Source: Arcanobacterium haemolyticum
Lineage (GTDB): Bacteria > Actinomycetota > Actinomycetes > Actinomycetales > Actinomycetaceae
DNA length: 52,552 bases
NCBI GenBank assembly: GCA_021532125.1
Contig: JADYUX010000009.1
Span: 1-52,552 of the forward strand
Direction: 5' to 3'
Shown in pieces: positions 34,025 through 42,086 of this stretch. The notes beneath the pieces are model-generated. The model worked only from the letters and a program-made list of their open reading frames with translations. It was not told the DNA's origin and did no database searches. A program made the translations under genes and the position numbers. Position 1 is the first letter of the stretch; each line of letters starts with the position of its first letter.

Positions 34025-34798
34025 ATGATTCCAGCGCAGCGACGCGAAGCGATCCTTACCGAGCTCAAGCGCACGCCAGTGCTGTCGTATCGAGAACTGC
34101 GCTCGCTACTCGGAGTGTCAGACATGACTGTCCGCCGCGATATTGCGGCACTTGAGGAAAACGGGCTCGTCTCGACGATATCGGGCGGCGTTAAGGCTGT
34201 TGGGCGCGTGCCCTTCGAACCTGCTCGCATGATCAAAGCCCAGCACGACGTGGAAGAAAAGCAAGCGATCGCCCGAATCGCCGCCGCCCGAGTACAACCT
34301 GGCATGTCGATTTATCTCGACGCAGGCACCACGATTCAGACGATGGTCGCCAGCCTCATGTCCGTCGATGGCCTCACGATCGTCACGAACGACATCGACA
34401 TCGCCTCAGCCTTAGTCGATCATCCGACAGCCGAACTCATTGTTGTGGGCGGAAAAGTCGACAAACCCAATCGATCCATCGTCGGACGCCTAGCCAGTGC
34501 GACGATGCGCGAACTCGCGCTCGACCTCGCGATCATCTCAGCATCCTCATGGGACGCCAGCCGCGGAGTAACAACCCCCGCCGACTACAAAGTTGATATC
34601 AAACGCGCAGCCATGGAAGTCTCCTCAGCGTCAATCCTCGTTGCAGCCTCAACAAAATACGGCTCATTTTCAAGCTACAAAATCGCGAGCCTCAGCGAAT
34701 TCGACGAAATTATCACCGACTCACAACTCGGCGCCGCCGAACAACAGCGCGTCGCCACCAGCGTTGAAAAACTCACCCTGGCAGCGGTGGAAGAATAA
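34025..34798 (+). CDS. DeoR-family sugar regulator
   Basis: A 257-residue DeoR-type repressor. The N-terminal HTH has PAQRREAILTEL and the family signature YRELRSLLGVSDMTVRRDI at residues 20-38. The C-terminal sensor domain has DAGTTIQTM, TNDIDIASAL and VVGGKV for a phosphosugar ligand. It is 145 bp after otnC on the same strand. GAGGA precedes the ATG. A decayed relative of its C-terminal third lies at 21150, so the island once held two such regulators. Its targets are probably the otn genes; the ligand may be DHAP or a tetronate phosphate. Confidence 0.88.
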   Translation: MIPAQRREAILTELKRTPVLSYRELRSLLGVSDMTVRRDIAALEENGLVSTISGGVKAVGRVPFEPARMIKAQHDVEEKQAIARIAAARVQPGMSIYLDAGTTIQTMVASLMSVDGLTIVTNDIDIASALVDHPTAELIVVGGKVDKPNRSIVGRLASATMRELALDLAIISASSWDASRGVTTPADYKVDIKRAAMEVSSASILVAASTKYGSFSSYKIASLSEFDEIITDSQLGAAEQQRVATSVEKLTLAAVEE

Positions 34799-35291
34799 GG
34801 GACTTGTAGAAGGACTTGTTGTAGGAGGACTTGCAGAAGGTCTTGCGGGAGGACTTCTAGGAGGACTCGCAGGAGGCCAGCCCTCCACAGCGAAGCGAGC
34901 CGCAGCGGTGACGGGATAATCCGACTTGGCGCGGAGTAAGAGTTTTGGGTGACGCGCGTTGGGTGCCGGCGTTGGAGCTGTGGGACGGGGCGGCGCGTTG
35001 GGTGCCGGCGTTGGAGTTGTGGGACGGGGCGGCGCGTTGGGGCGGCGGCGTTGGAGCGGTGGGACGCACTACGTGGACGCAGCTATGGCGTGTATGCGTG
35101 CTGGGGTGAGGAACGCTATGTACGCGTGGAGGTAGAGCCGGTCAGGTATTCGGCTATCCGGTCTTAACTCACGCCAAAACTAAAAGTCAGAAAAACACCC
35201 AAATTTTGTCGCTACCCCCTTCTACACTGAATTCATCACCGCAAGGGTGCCGGAAATGCGGCGGTGTTGCGATGATTTTCGGGAGGGTCAC
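34799..35291. repeat. Two tandem repeat blocks at the edge of the defence island
   Basis: Directly after the DeoR stop, about 34800-34878 is built from degenerate 12- and 15-base units around GGACTT-GNNGNAGGA, which would read as Gly-Leu repeats in one frame. Then 34954-35070 holds three copies of a 39-bp unit (starts at 34954, 34993 and 35032; the third is diverged). No gene is supported. Base composition drops sharply beyond 35170, where the defence-like genes begin, so this is a plausible island boundary. Confidence 0.75.
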
Positions 35292-35717
35292 GTGAGTACA
35301 GAAGATATCGACTTTAATTCGCTGGAAATGGCGCAAATGTTCACCCGTCTTCCTGCGCGTCCGCCGATTACCGAAACGTATGAAAATGAACATCCGCAAA
35401 AGAAGGGGCGCTGGTGGAAGTCGCAGCGTGAACACATGGTCGGCTGGTTCCGGTCGCAATCAACGCGTGGATCAGGGCAGTACAGCCGCAACCAGGCGAA
35501 CTACTCAGGAAAGCGCGCCTACAACCGCCTGCTCAGCGATTCCGCCCTCCTCTGGATCAACGAAGCCCTCGGCGCAGACCCGGCGAAAGTCCAGGCCGCA
35601 GCGGACGCCGCACGCCAGGAACCAGACCATCGCCGCCGATGCAAAGCAATCCGAGACATCCTGCCTTGGAAGGAACTCGTCCCACTCATTGAGGCGAAGG
35701 GCCTGCGGGCGATGTGA
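35292..35717 (+). CDS. Hypothetical protein, paralogue A flanking the GIY-YIG gene
   Basis: A 141-residue soluble protein of unknown function. It has RWWKSQREHMVGWF near residue 40, GSGQYSRN, LLWINEALGAD near 85, and EPDHRRRC and LPWKELVPLI near the C-terminus, ending GLRAM. The protein at 36768 has the same length and shares about half its residues, including all these motifs. The Trp/Arg/His-rich core suggests nucleic-acid or nucleotide contact, but that is a guess. The GTG at 35292 is chosen because GGGAGGG stands upstream and the paralogy begins there. It is next to a T5orf172-type gene, a hint of a defence role. Confidence 0.75.
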   Translation: MSTEDIDFNSLEMAQMFTRLPARPPITETYENEHPQKKGRWWKSQREHMVGWFRSQSTRGSGQYSRNQANYSGKRAYNRLLSDSALLWINEALGADPAKVQAAADAARQEPDHRRRCKAIRDILPWKELVPLIEAKGLRAM

Positions 35718-35931
35718 TGCCCATAGGTCAGCGACTCAGGTCCGAGAGTCAGCACCTCACGTTCGTGTAACGCCCGGTAGGAGGTGCCACGCATCCGCGT
35801 AACTCCCGAGCCCGCACCTCATATCCGAGCAACGCTCGGGAAGAGGCAGCGCCACACGTCAAAGCAATGCTCAGGAAAGGGCAGCGCCACGAGTCCGATA
35901 ACATCGATGCAAGAAGCAACAAGGAGATCGC
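35718..35931. other. Spacer with short repeats
   Basis: 214 bp without a gene. It contains repeated GGCAGCGCCAC strings about 35 bp apart (35845 and 35880 areas), the hairpin CCGAGC-AAC-GCTCGG around 35826, and paired GTAACNCCCG strings. It probably holds the promoter of the next gene. Confidence 0.4.
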
Positions 35932-36681
35932 ATGGATTTCAGTCTGCAGGACGAAATACGCACAATTCTTGAAGCCGACGAAAGCCGCCTCGGCGACACG
36001 TACCGCGGCGACCTCCAAGGATTCACCCCAGAGGAACATGCGGCGCATGATGGGGTGGCCACAACCGGGTACGTCAGTAACAACCGCACTATCATTGCCG
36101 CATTGCTCGACGGCACGATTCCTGCCGGCCCCACCTTGTCATTGGCCGCCGCACGCAAGGTTCGCTCCTACCTCAGACACGACGATCTATCGCCAGCACT
36201 CCGCGACCGCTGGGAACAACTCGAGCACGAACTCATGATTCATGCCGAAGATCCAGGCGCCACAAGAGTCGAGGATGTTGCCTCCGCTATAGCTACAGAA
36301 AAGGCAGAATCGCAAGGAATTCCCGGCGTCTACGTGTATACGTTACCGCACTATCTGCGGTACCCGGTTGATCCCGAAACGGGAAAGACATACCTCAAAG
36401 TCGGCCATTCCTCCCGCGACATCTTCCAGCGCATAGGAGCTCAAAACCGCACCACCGCGCTGCCCGAAGATCCAATTCTATTGCGCATTTATCCGAGCGA
36501 AATCTCGTCAAGTTGCGAATCAGAATTTCATGCGTGGCTCCGAGCAGCCGATCATCACGGCGCCCGAACTTCGAAAGCTGGAACTGAATGGTTTTTAACG
36601 ACGACGAAATTTCTCGATCGCATTGCTCAGACACTGGGCTTAGAAATTCGAGTTATTAACGATGCAGAATCGGGCATATGA
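35932..36681 (+). CDS. T5orf172/GIY-YIG-like domain protein
   Basis: A 249-residue protein. Residues 1-125 form a helical N-terminal region with no family I know. From about 130 a GIY-YIG-type fold appears: GVYVYTLPHYLRYP supplies the GVYVY strand, TYLKVGHSSRDIFQRI the KxG strand with catalytic Arg, SCESEFHAWL the metal-binding Glu, and GTEWFLTT the closing strand. This pattern is that of the T5orf172/MUG113 branch, found in phages and defence loci. It is probably a DNA nuclease or a DNA-binding relative. AAGGAG precedes the ATG. It is flanked on both sides by the 141-residue paralogues. Confidence 0.75.
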   Translation: MDFSLQDEIRTILEADESRLGDTYRGDLQGFTPEEHAAHDGVATTGYVSNNRTIIAALLDGTIPAGPTLSLAAARKVRSYLRHDDLSPALRDRWEQLEHELMIHAEDPGATRVEDVASAIATEKAESQGIPGVYVYTLPHYLRYPVDPETGKTYLKVGHSSRDIFQRIGAQNRTTALPEDPILLRIYPSEISSSCESEFHAWLRAADHHGARTSKAGTEWFLTTTKFLDRIAQTLGLEIRVINDAESGI

Positions 36682-36767
36682 CGTGATACTGTGCCTCGAT
36701 AACAAGTAGGAAAAGCTCTCGGAGCCAATTTGTTGGTCGCAATTTGTAAGAAAGGCGTTGAACGTTG

Positions 36768-37193
36768 ATGAACGACGAAGTTATCGACTTCAAAACCACG
36801 GACATGTCGCGCATGTTTCTGAAGCTTCCAGACAATCCAGGTCAGCAACGGCGCCAACTGAACCGAGGCAAAGCCCGTGCGAGGCGCTGGTGGCACGGCG
36901 AACGTAACCATATGGCGAGGTGGTTCGCAGCTCAGGCGGGAACTGGTTCCGGGCAGTACACACGGAACGAAGGCAACCTGTCGGGGCGCCGAGCGTATCA
37001 GCGACTGCAGAACGCACGCTCACTCCTGTGGATCAATGATGCGTTGGGCGTGGACATAAACAAGGTCGTGGCCGCGGCGGATGCGGCTCAGGCGGAGCCG
37101 GACCACCGGCGCCGCTGCGGCATAGTCCGCAGCATGCTGCCCTGGGAAGACTTGGTGCCACTCATTAAGAAGCGGGGCCTGCGGGCGATGTAA
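36768..37193 (+). CDS. Hypothetical protein, paralogue B flanking the GIY-YIG gene
   Basis: A 141-residue protein, the same length as the product at 35292 and similar throughout: RRWWHGERNHMARWF, GSGQYTRN, SLLWINDALGVD, EPDHRRRC, MLPWEDLVPLI and the end GLRAM. Having two divergent copies on either side of a nuclease gene suggests either a duplicated accessory subunit or allelic antidotes. Function is unknown. The ATG at 36768 is preceded by AAAGG, 14 bases upstream, and by an overlapping TTG. It is 155 bp before the methyltransferase operon, so it may be part of the same transcript. Confidence 0.72.
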   Translation: MNDEVIDFKTTDMSRMFLKLPDNPGQQRRQLNRGKARARRWWHGERNHMARWFAAQAGTGSGQYTRNEGNLSGRRAYQRLQNARSLLWINDALGVDINKVVAAADAAQAEPDHRRRCGIVRSMLPWEDLVPLIKKRGLRAM

Positions 37194-37240
37194 ATTGAGA
37201 TCCAGATTGCAAATCCGCCGGCTTAACCTTATCGGCAGCT

Positions 37241-37262
37241 TACAGGGTTCGAATACCCTAGA
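37241..37262. other. tRNA T-arm-like hairpin
   Basis: GGGTTCGAATACCC at 37245-37258 resembles a tRNA T-arm with one extra A. No anticodon or D-arm precedes it, so it is not a tRNA gene. It could be a fragment left by an integration event, or just a small hairpin after paralogue B. Confidence 0.3.
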
Positions 37263-37347
37263 CGCTCCTCCCTACATCATCTTCGATCCTCTAGTTTGTT
37301 AGACCGCCACTCTCGCCTATCCTGGTTTGAGTCGAAAAGGAGATCCG

Positions 37348-38190
37348 GTGGCACGCTTAACTTTGAAGGCGATAGAGGCAAATATCGAAACATTAGCTCA
37401 TCAGGAGAGCTACGATCGCGAATTTCTCTACAGTCTTCTCATCGCTTACGGAAAACCAAAGAGCTCCATCAGCCGCCTGCGGAACGGTTCGCTCAACGTC
37501 GCCACCGAACCAGACCATGAGGTTGCCCAAAAAGGTGTTGTCTATCTGAGTGAACTTACTAACGCTACTGAAGCGGATCTCCTCGAAGTGGGAGAACGCC
37601 TCAAGAGCGCAGCACACGTGATCCGATACGCTCCACGTTTCATTCTTGTTACGGATTACGTCACGATGCTCGCCTGGGATACGAAAACCGGCGAAAACGT
37701 CGTCTTTCCCATAGAAAAAATCGACGAACATTTCACCTTCTTCCTCCCCTGGGCTGGGATGGAAAAAACACAGTATGTCGCCGATTCTCATGCCGATATT
37801 AAAGCCGCCGAACAGATGGGTCAGCTCTTTGACGAACTGCTCAAAGCTAATCCCGATGTGTTAAATGACGAGACCAAACGCCACGGCCTGAACGTATTTT
37901 TCACGCGGCTGCTTTTTTGCTATTTTGCCGAGGATACGGGGATATTTGAAGAAAATCAGTTTACTAACGCTGTCGGATCACAAACCCTCGACGACGGCTC
38001 TGACGTCCAAGAATTTCTCACGAATCTTTTCCTGGCGCTCGATACCTCAAATCCGAATGACAAGCCAATTCACCTCGCCACTTTCCCCTATGTCAACGGC
38101 CACCTTTTCAGCATGGAACAAACCATCATCGTGCCGTCCTTCACCAAAAAAGCCCGATCAATGTTACTCGGCCTAGGATCCCTAATTTGA
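37348..38190 (+). CDS. MmeI-like DNA methyltransferase, N-terminal part (ends at in-frame TGA)
   Basis: These 280 residues match the N-terminal and spacer regions of MmeI/YeeA-type (COG1002) methyltransferases: RYAPRFILVTDYVTMLAWD, HFTFFLPWAGMEKTQ and the strongly conserved LNVFFTRLLFCYFAEDTGIF. The family usually has a PD-(D/E)XK nuclease before this, with a GxLLxEHKS-type motif; here that region is different (YDREFLYSLLIAYGKPKSSI, GSLNVATEP) and no such motif is seen, so the protein is probably methyltransferase only. The GTG at 37348 has AAAAGGAGAT upstream. A TGA ends the frame where the family has Trp. The remainder continues in the same frame to 40092. Confidence 0.8.
   Translation: MARLTLKAIEANIETLAHQESYDREFLYSLLIAYGKPKSSISRLRNGSLNVATEPDHEVAQKGVVYLSELTNATEADLLEVGERLKSAAHVIRYAPRFILVTDYVTMLAWDTKTGENVVFPIEKIDEHFTFFLPWAGMEKTQYVADSHADIKAAEQMGQLFDELLKANPDVLNDETKRHGLNVFFTRLLFCYFAEDTGIFEENQFTNAVGSQTLDDGSDVQEFLTNLFLALDTSNPNDKPIHLATFPYVNGHLFSMEQTIIVPSFTKKARSMLLGLGSLI
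38188..38190 (+). other. In-frame TGA splitting the methyltransferase gene
   Basis: Upstream the frame reads GLGSLI, downstream REINPDIFGSMFQ. Family members read through this point as a SL-x-W-x-x-I-xP-x-IFGS(L/M)FQ block, so the TGA replaces the Trp codon TGG by a single base. No frame change occurs, and both halves keep family similarity right up to the stop. This may be a nonsense mutation, a sequencing error, or a site of read-through or re-initiation at the ATG 38221. Confidence 0.85.
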
Positions 38191-38220
38191 CGTGAGATCA
38201 ACCCGGACATTTTTGGCTCA

Positions 38221-40092
38221 ATGTTCCAAGCCATCGTAACTCCCGGAAAACGTTCAAACCTAGGTCAGCATTACACTTCGGTTCCAAATATCTTAAAGAC
38301 AATCGAACCGCTATTTCTCGACGATCTTCGGAATCAGTTCGACGAAAGCTACAACTCTGTCACGAAACTCCAGCACCTTCTTCAACGCATCGCTGATATT
38401 TCAATTTTCGACCCAGCTTGCGGAAGTGGAAACTTTCTTGTTATCGCATACAAGGAGCTACGACGCCTTGAACACGCAGTCCTTGAGCGCCTTGCCGATC
38501 TAGACACCACTCACAATTTCTTATTTACTGATTCCGTCGTTAATATCGAACACTTTTATGGCATCGAAATCGACGATTTCGCCACTGAAGTGGCGATCCT
38601 TTCGATCTGGATCGCCAAGCATCAAATGAACCGAGAATTCCACGATAAGTTCGGTACCGATATCCCTCTGATTCCTCTGCGGCAAATGGGCTCAGTTCAC
38701 GCAGGTAACGCTACACGAATGGATTGGAACAAAGTTTGCCCCAACGATGGGATTTCTGAAATCTACTTGATCGGGAATCCGCCATACGTGGGATCATCGA
38801 TGCAGAGTAAAGAACAGAAAAATGATTATCATTTCGTTTTTGGAGAACGACCGTATTCAAAGAGGCTCGATTATATCTCACTTTGGATTATCAAGGGTGC
38901 TGACTACATATCTAACACTCGAGCACAGCTTGCATTCATCACCACTAATTCGGTGACTCAGGGCGAACATATAGGAATTTTATTCCCACTGATCTTTAAG
39001 CTGGGCCTCGAAATCGGTTACGCATACACCTCTTTCAAATGGGAAAATAATGCTAAACACAATGCAGGCGTTACAGTTGTCGTCCTAAATTTACGTTTTG
39101 CATGTTCAAAACCAAAATATCTATACCACGATGACCTTCGCACCCAAGTGAAGAATATTGGACCTTACCTAACCGATGGAACCACTATTTTTGTTAAACC
39201 ACATAGAAATCCCATAATAACCTATCTCCCTATCATGTCAAAGGGAAATCAGGCTACCGATGGTGGAAATCTGATTCTCAATCCCCACGAACGAGAATCA
39301 CTTATTTCCACCACCCCTCGAGTGGAAAAATTCATACGACGCTACATGGGCGCATCGGAATTTATCAATGGAAAAGATAGATACTGCATCTGGGTTACCG
39401 AATCAAATCGAGATGAAGCTTTTGGGATCCCATCCTTTACAGATCGTTTCGAGAAAGTAAAGGAATTACGTTTAGGTAGCCGTGATATTGGTGCCCGCAA
39501 ACTTGCTGAAACTCCTTGGCGATTTCGTGAGCAGCGAATTGGTAATGCGATCATTGTGCCGAGTGTATCTTCAGAACGCCGCGAATATGTGCCAATAGGT
39601 TACCTAGGTCCAGATACCGTCATCTCAAACCTAGCTTTCGCCGTTTACGATGCCGAACCATGGCTCTTTGCAATACTGACATCACGTATGCATATGGCAT
39701 GGCTTCGCGCAGTTGGCGGCAAAATGAAAACTGATTACCGCTATTCAAACACGCTTGTTTACAACACCTTCCCTGTTCCGCCACTCGACGATGCTCAGAA
39801 AGAGGCGCTTACTGAACGTGCCCTCCGAGTGTTGGACGTGCGCGAATACCATTGCGAATACACCCTTGCCGAGCTCTACGATCCTGAAAAGATGCCTGCG
39901 AACCTCCGGCAGGCTCATGCCGCGCTCGACGCAGAAGTGGATCGGCTCTACAGAAACCGGCAATTCGAATCCGACGAGGAACGCCTAAGCCTCCTCTTCG
40001 ACCTTTACCAAAAACTGATCGATGAAGAAGCTGCGCGCACGGAGGCACAGAAGTCCTCAGCAAAGACTCACCGCAAAGGAAAGGCTCAATGA
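38221..40092 (+). CDS. MmeI-like DNA adenine methyltransferase, catalytic and specificity part
   Basis: 623 residues with the full catalytic core: LGQHYTSVPNI, motif I DPACGSGNFLVIAY near residue 65 and motif IV GNPPYVG near 185, typical of N6-adenine methyltransferases. The target-recognition and C-terminal regions follow, with TPWRFREQR, IIVPSVSSERREY, ILTSRMHMAWLRAVGG and the late YNTFPVPP signature of the MmeI/YeeA family. The real gene begins at 37348. If translated alone from the ATG at 38221 it would lack the N-terminal 290 residues, although the catalytic domain would be intact. There is no clear ribosome site at 38221. The middle third is clearly AT-rich against the host, which suggests transfer. 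It overlaps the helicase start by four bases. Confidence 0.87.
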   Translation: MFQAIVTPGKRSNLGQHYTSVPNILKTIEPLFLDDLRNQFDESYNSVTKLQHLLQRIADISIFDPACGSGNFLVIAYKELRRLEHAVLERLADLDTTHNFLFTDSVVNIEHFYGIEIDDFATEVAILSIWIAKHQMNREFHDKFGTDIPLIPLRQMGSVHAGNATRMDWNKVCPNDGISEIYLIGNPPYVGSSMQSKEQKNDYHFVFGERPYSKRLDYISLWIIKGADYISNTRAQLAFITTNSVTQGEHIGILFPLIFKLGLEIGYAYTSFKWENNAKHNAGVTVVVLNLRFACSKPKYLYHDDLRTQVKNIGPYLTDGTTIFVKPHRNPIITYLPIMSKGNQATDGGNLILNPHERESLISTTPRVEKFIRRYMGASEFINGKDRYCIWVTESNRDEAFGIPSFTDRFEKVKELRLGSRDIGARKLAETPWRFREQRIGNAIIVPSVSSERREYVPIGYLGPDTVISNLAFAVYDAEPWLFAILTSRMHMAWLRAVGGKMKTDYRYSNTLVYNTFPVPPLDDAQKEALTERALRVLDVREYHCEYTLAELYDPEKMPANLRQAHAALDAEVDRLYRNRQFESDEERLSLLFDLYQKLIDEEAARTEAQKSSAKTHRKGKAQ

Positions 40093-42086
40093 TGAGTGCA
40101 CACATTGAAGACTTCACGAATATTGTCGATGTCACCTACGCGCAAGACCGTTCGTCGATCAACACCAACGAACTGGGCATGAGGGAGATGCAGGCCCGCG
40201 TCTACGAGCAGCGCAATGCTCAATATCTTCTGGTCAAAGCGCCGCCAGCCTCAGGTAAATCTCGTGCGCTCATGTTTGTCGCCCTCGACAAGCTGTACAA
40301 CCAGGGAATCCGCAAAGTCGTCGTTGCTGTTCCCGAGCGTTCCATTGGCGCCTCCTTCTCCAGCACTGATCTCACCTCACGTGGATTCTTTGCCGATTGG
40401 GAAGTCGCCGATCACAACAACCTCTGTACTCCAGGTTCATCGCAATCAAAAGTTCGGTCCTTCGTCGATTTCCTTAAAGGCCCCGACGCAGTACTCGTGT
40501 GCACGCATGCCACGTTACGGTTCGCCTTCGAAAAACTCGCGCCGGATGCCTTTGATGACACCCTGCTAGCTATCGACGAATTCCACCACGTCTCGGCAGA
40601 TATTGAATCATCTCGCCTAGGCTCGCTCCTACGCGACATCATGGCGAAATCAAGCGCTCATATCGTCGCAATGACCGGTTCATACTTCCGTGGCGACAGC
40701 GTACCTGTCCTGCTTCCAGAAGATGAAGCAAAGTTCACCCCAGTTACTTTCAACTACTACGATCAGCTAAACGGATACCAATACCTCAAGCACCTAGGAA
40801 TTGGTCACCACTTTTATCAAGGACGCTACACAGATGCGATCCACGAAGTGCTTGATTTAGATAAGAAGACTATTATCCATATACCTTCAGTGAACTCAGG
40901 CGAATCCACTAAGGACAAGCTCGAGGAAGTCGGTTTCATTCTCGATGTCATTGGCCGCGTTGAACGCACTAATTCTGATACCGGGATCATTGAAGTGCGG
41001 CGCCGCGATACCGGCACCATCGTACGAGTTGCGGACCTCGTTGATGACACAGATCAGAAAGCTCGAGCAACTACACTCCACTACTTATCAACAGTGGCAT
41101 CAAAACAGCGCGATGCCGTAGATATCATCATCGCACTTGGCATGGCGAAGGAGGGCTTTGATTGGCCTTTCGCTGAACATGCGTTGACGGTCGGCTACCG
41201 AGCTTCACTTACCGAAATTATCCAGATTATTGGCCGTGTGACTCGCGATAGTAAAGGTAAGACCAGGGCTCAATTTACTAACCTCATAGCCGAACCGGAC
41301 GCTGCACAAGATGAAGTAACTGTTGCAGTCAATAACATGCTTAAAGCTATTACTGCCTCGCTCCTCATGGAACAAGTGCTTGCACCAAATTTCGCTTTCA
41401 AAACAAAGCAAGGTAACGACGATGATCCCGAACCGGGAGTGCTTCGAGTAAAAGGATTCAAAGAGCCATCTACGGCCCGAGTTAAACAGATCGTGCAGTC
41501 CGATCTCAACGATCTCAAAGCCACCATTCTTCAAGACGACACATTTTCCCGTGCAGCAGCCGGAAACTTGGATCCACAAACCACAAACAAAGTACTTATC
41601 CCTAAAATTATTCGCGATCGTTATCCCGATCTCACAGAAGTCGAAGTTGAGGAAGTACGCCAACAGGTTGTGGCGGACTCAGTCATCAAGTCGGGCGAGG
41701 TCAAGGAAGTCGGAGATAAGCGTTTCGTTAGGCTTGCTAACCGCTTTGTTAACCTTGATGAACTCAATATCAACCTGATTGATTCAATCAATCCATTCCA
41801 GAGAGCTTTTGAAGTTCTCTCGAAGACTGTGACGCCAAACGTACTTCGCCTCATTTCAGATACCATTGCCGCGACACGGCTGGATATCAGTGCCGAAGAG
41901 GCACTCGAAAGCTTCCCTCACATCAAAACATGGGTAAAAGTTAACGGTGGGAGGCGCCCAGATCGTCGTTCCGACGATCCCACTGAACGCTATTACGCAG
42001 AATGCCTCCTTGTACTGCAACGCCTCAAGCAGGAGCGGATACGTCAACAAGCATCTGGCCAAGTAGAGAATGGAGCACAGGCATGA
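40089..42086 (+). CDS. SF2 DEAD/DEAH-type helicase of the restriction-like operon
   Basis: A 665-residue SF2 ATPase. Walker A is APPASGKSRA near residue 52, motif II AIDEFHHV near 160, motif III MTGSYF near 195, and motif VI QIIGRVTRD near 385, with GYRAS before it. The 240-residue C-terminal region is not one I recognise and may bind the partner subunits. The gene overlaps the methyltransferase stop (ATGATGA) and its own stop overlaps the next start, so three proteins are made from one coupled message. By analogy with type I/III enzymes and the CglI/NgoAVII group it would be the ATP-driven translocase of a restriction complex. That role is inferred. Confidence 0.85.
   Translation: MMSAHIEDFTNIVDVTYAQDRSSINTNELGMREMQARVYEQRNAQYLLVKAPPASGKSRALMFVALDKLYNQGIRKVVVAVPERSIGASFSSTDLTSRGFFADWEVADHNNLCTPGSSQSKVRSFVDFLKGPDAVLVCTHATLRFAFEKLAPDAFDDTLLAIDEFHHVSADIESSRLGSLLRDIMAKSSAHIVAMTGSYFRGDSVPVLLPEDEAKFTPVTFNYYDQLNGYQYLKHLGIGHHFYQGRYTDAIHEVLDLDKKTIIHIPSVNSGESTKDKLEEVGFILDVIGRVERTNSDTGIIEVRRRDTGTIVRVADLVDDTDQKARATTLHYLSTVASKQRDAVDIIIALGMAKEGFDWPFAEHALTVGYRASLTEIIQIIGRVTRDSKGKTRAQFTNLIAEPDAAQDEVTVAVNNMLKAITASLLMEQVLAPNFAFKTKQGNDDDPEPGVLRVKGFKEPSTARVKQIVQSDLNDLKATILQDDTFSRAAAGNLDPQTTNKVLIPKIIRDRYPDLTEVEVEEVRQQVVADSVIKSGEVKEVGDKRFVRLANRFVNLDELNINLIDSINPFQRAFEVLSKTVTPNVLRLISDTIAATRLDISAEEALESFPHIKTWVKVNGGRRPDRRSDDPTERYYAECLLVLQRLKQERIRQQASGQVENGAQA

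Noticed and set aside
34949-35167. 72-residue repeat protein read from the 39-bp units
   Set aside because: Plus- and minus-strand frames are equally open over the repeats, there is no ribosome site and composition is unlike that of real genes here.
37200-37275. tRNA gene near the T-arm-like sequence
   Set aside because: The T-loop has an extra base and no acceptor, D-arm or anticodon arm can be folded upstream.
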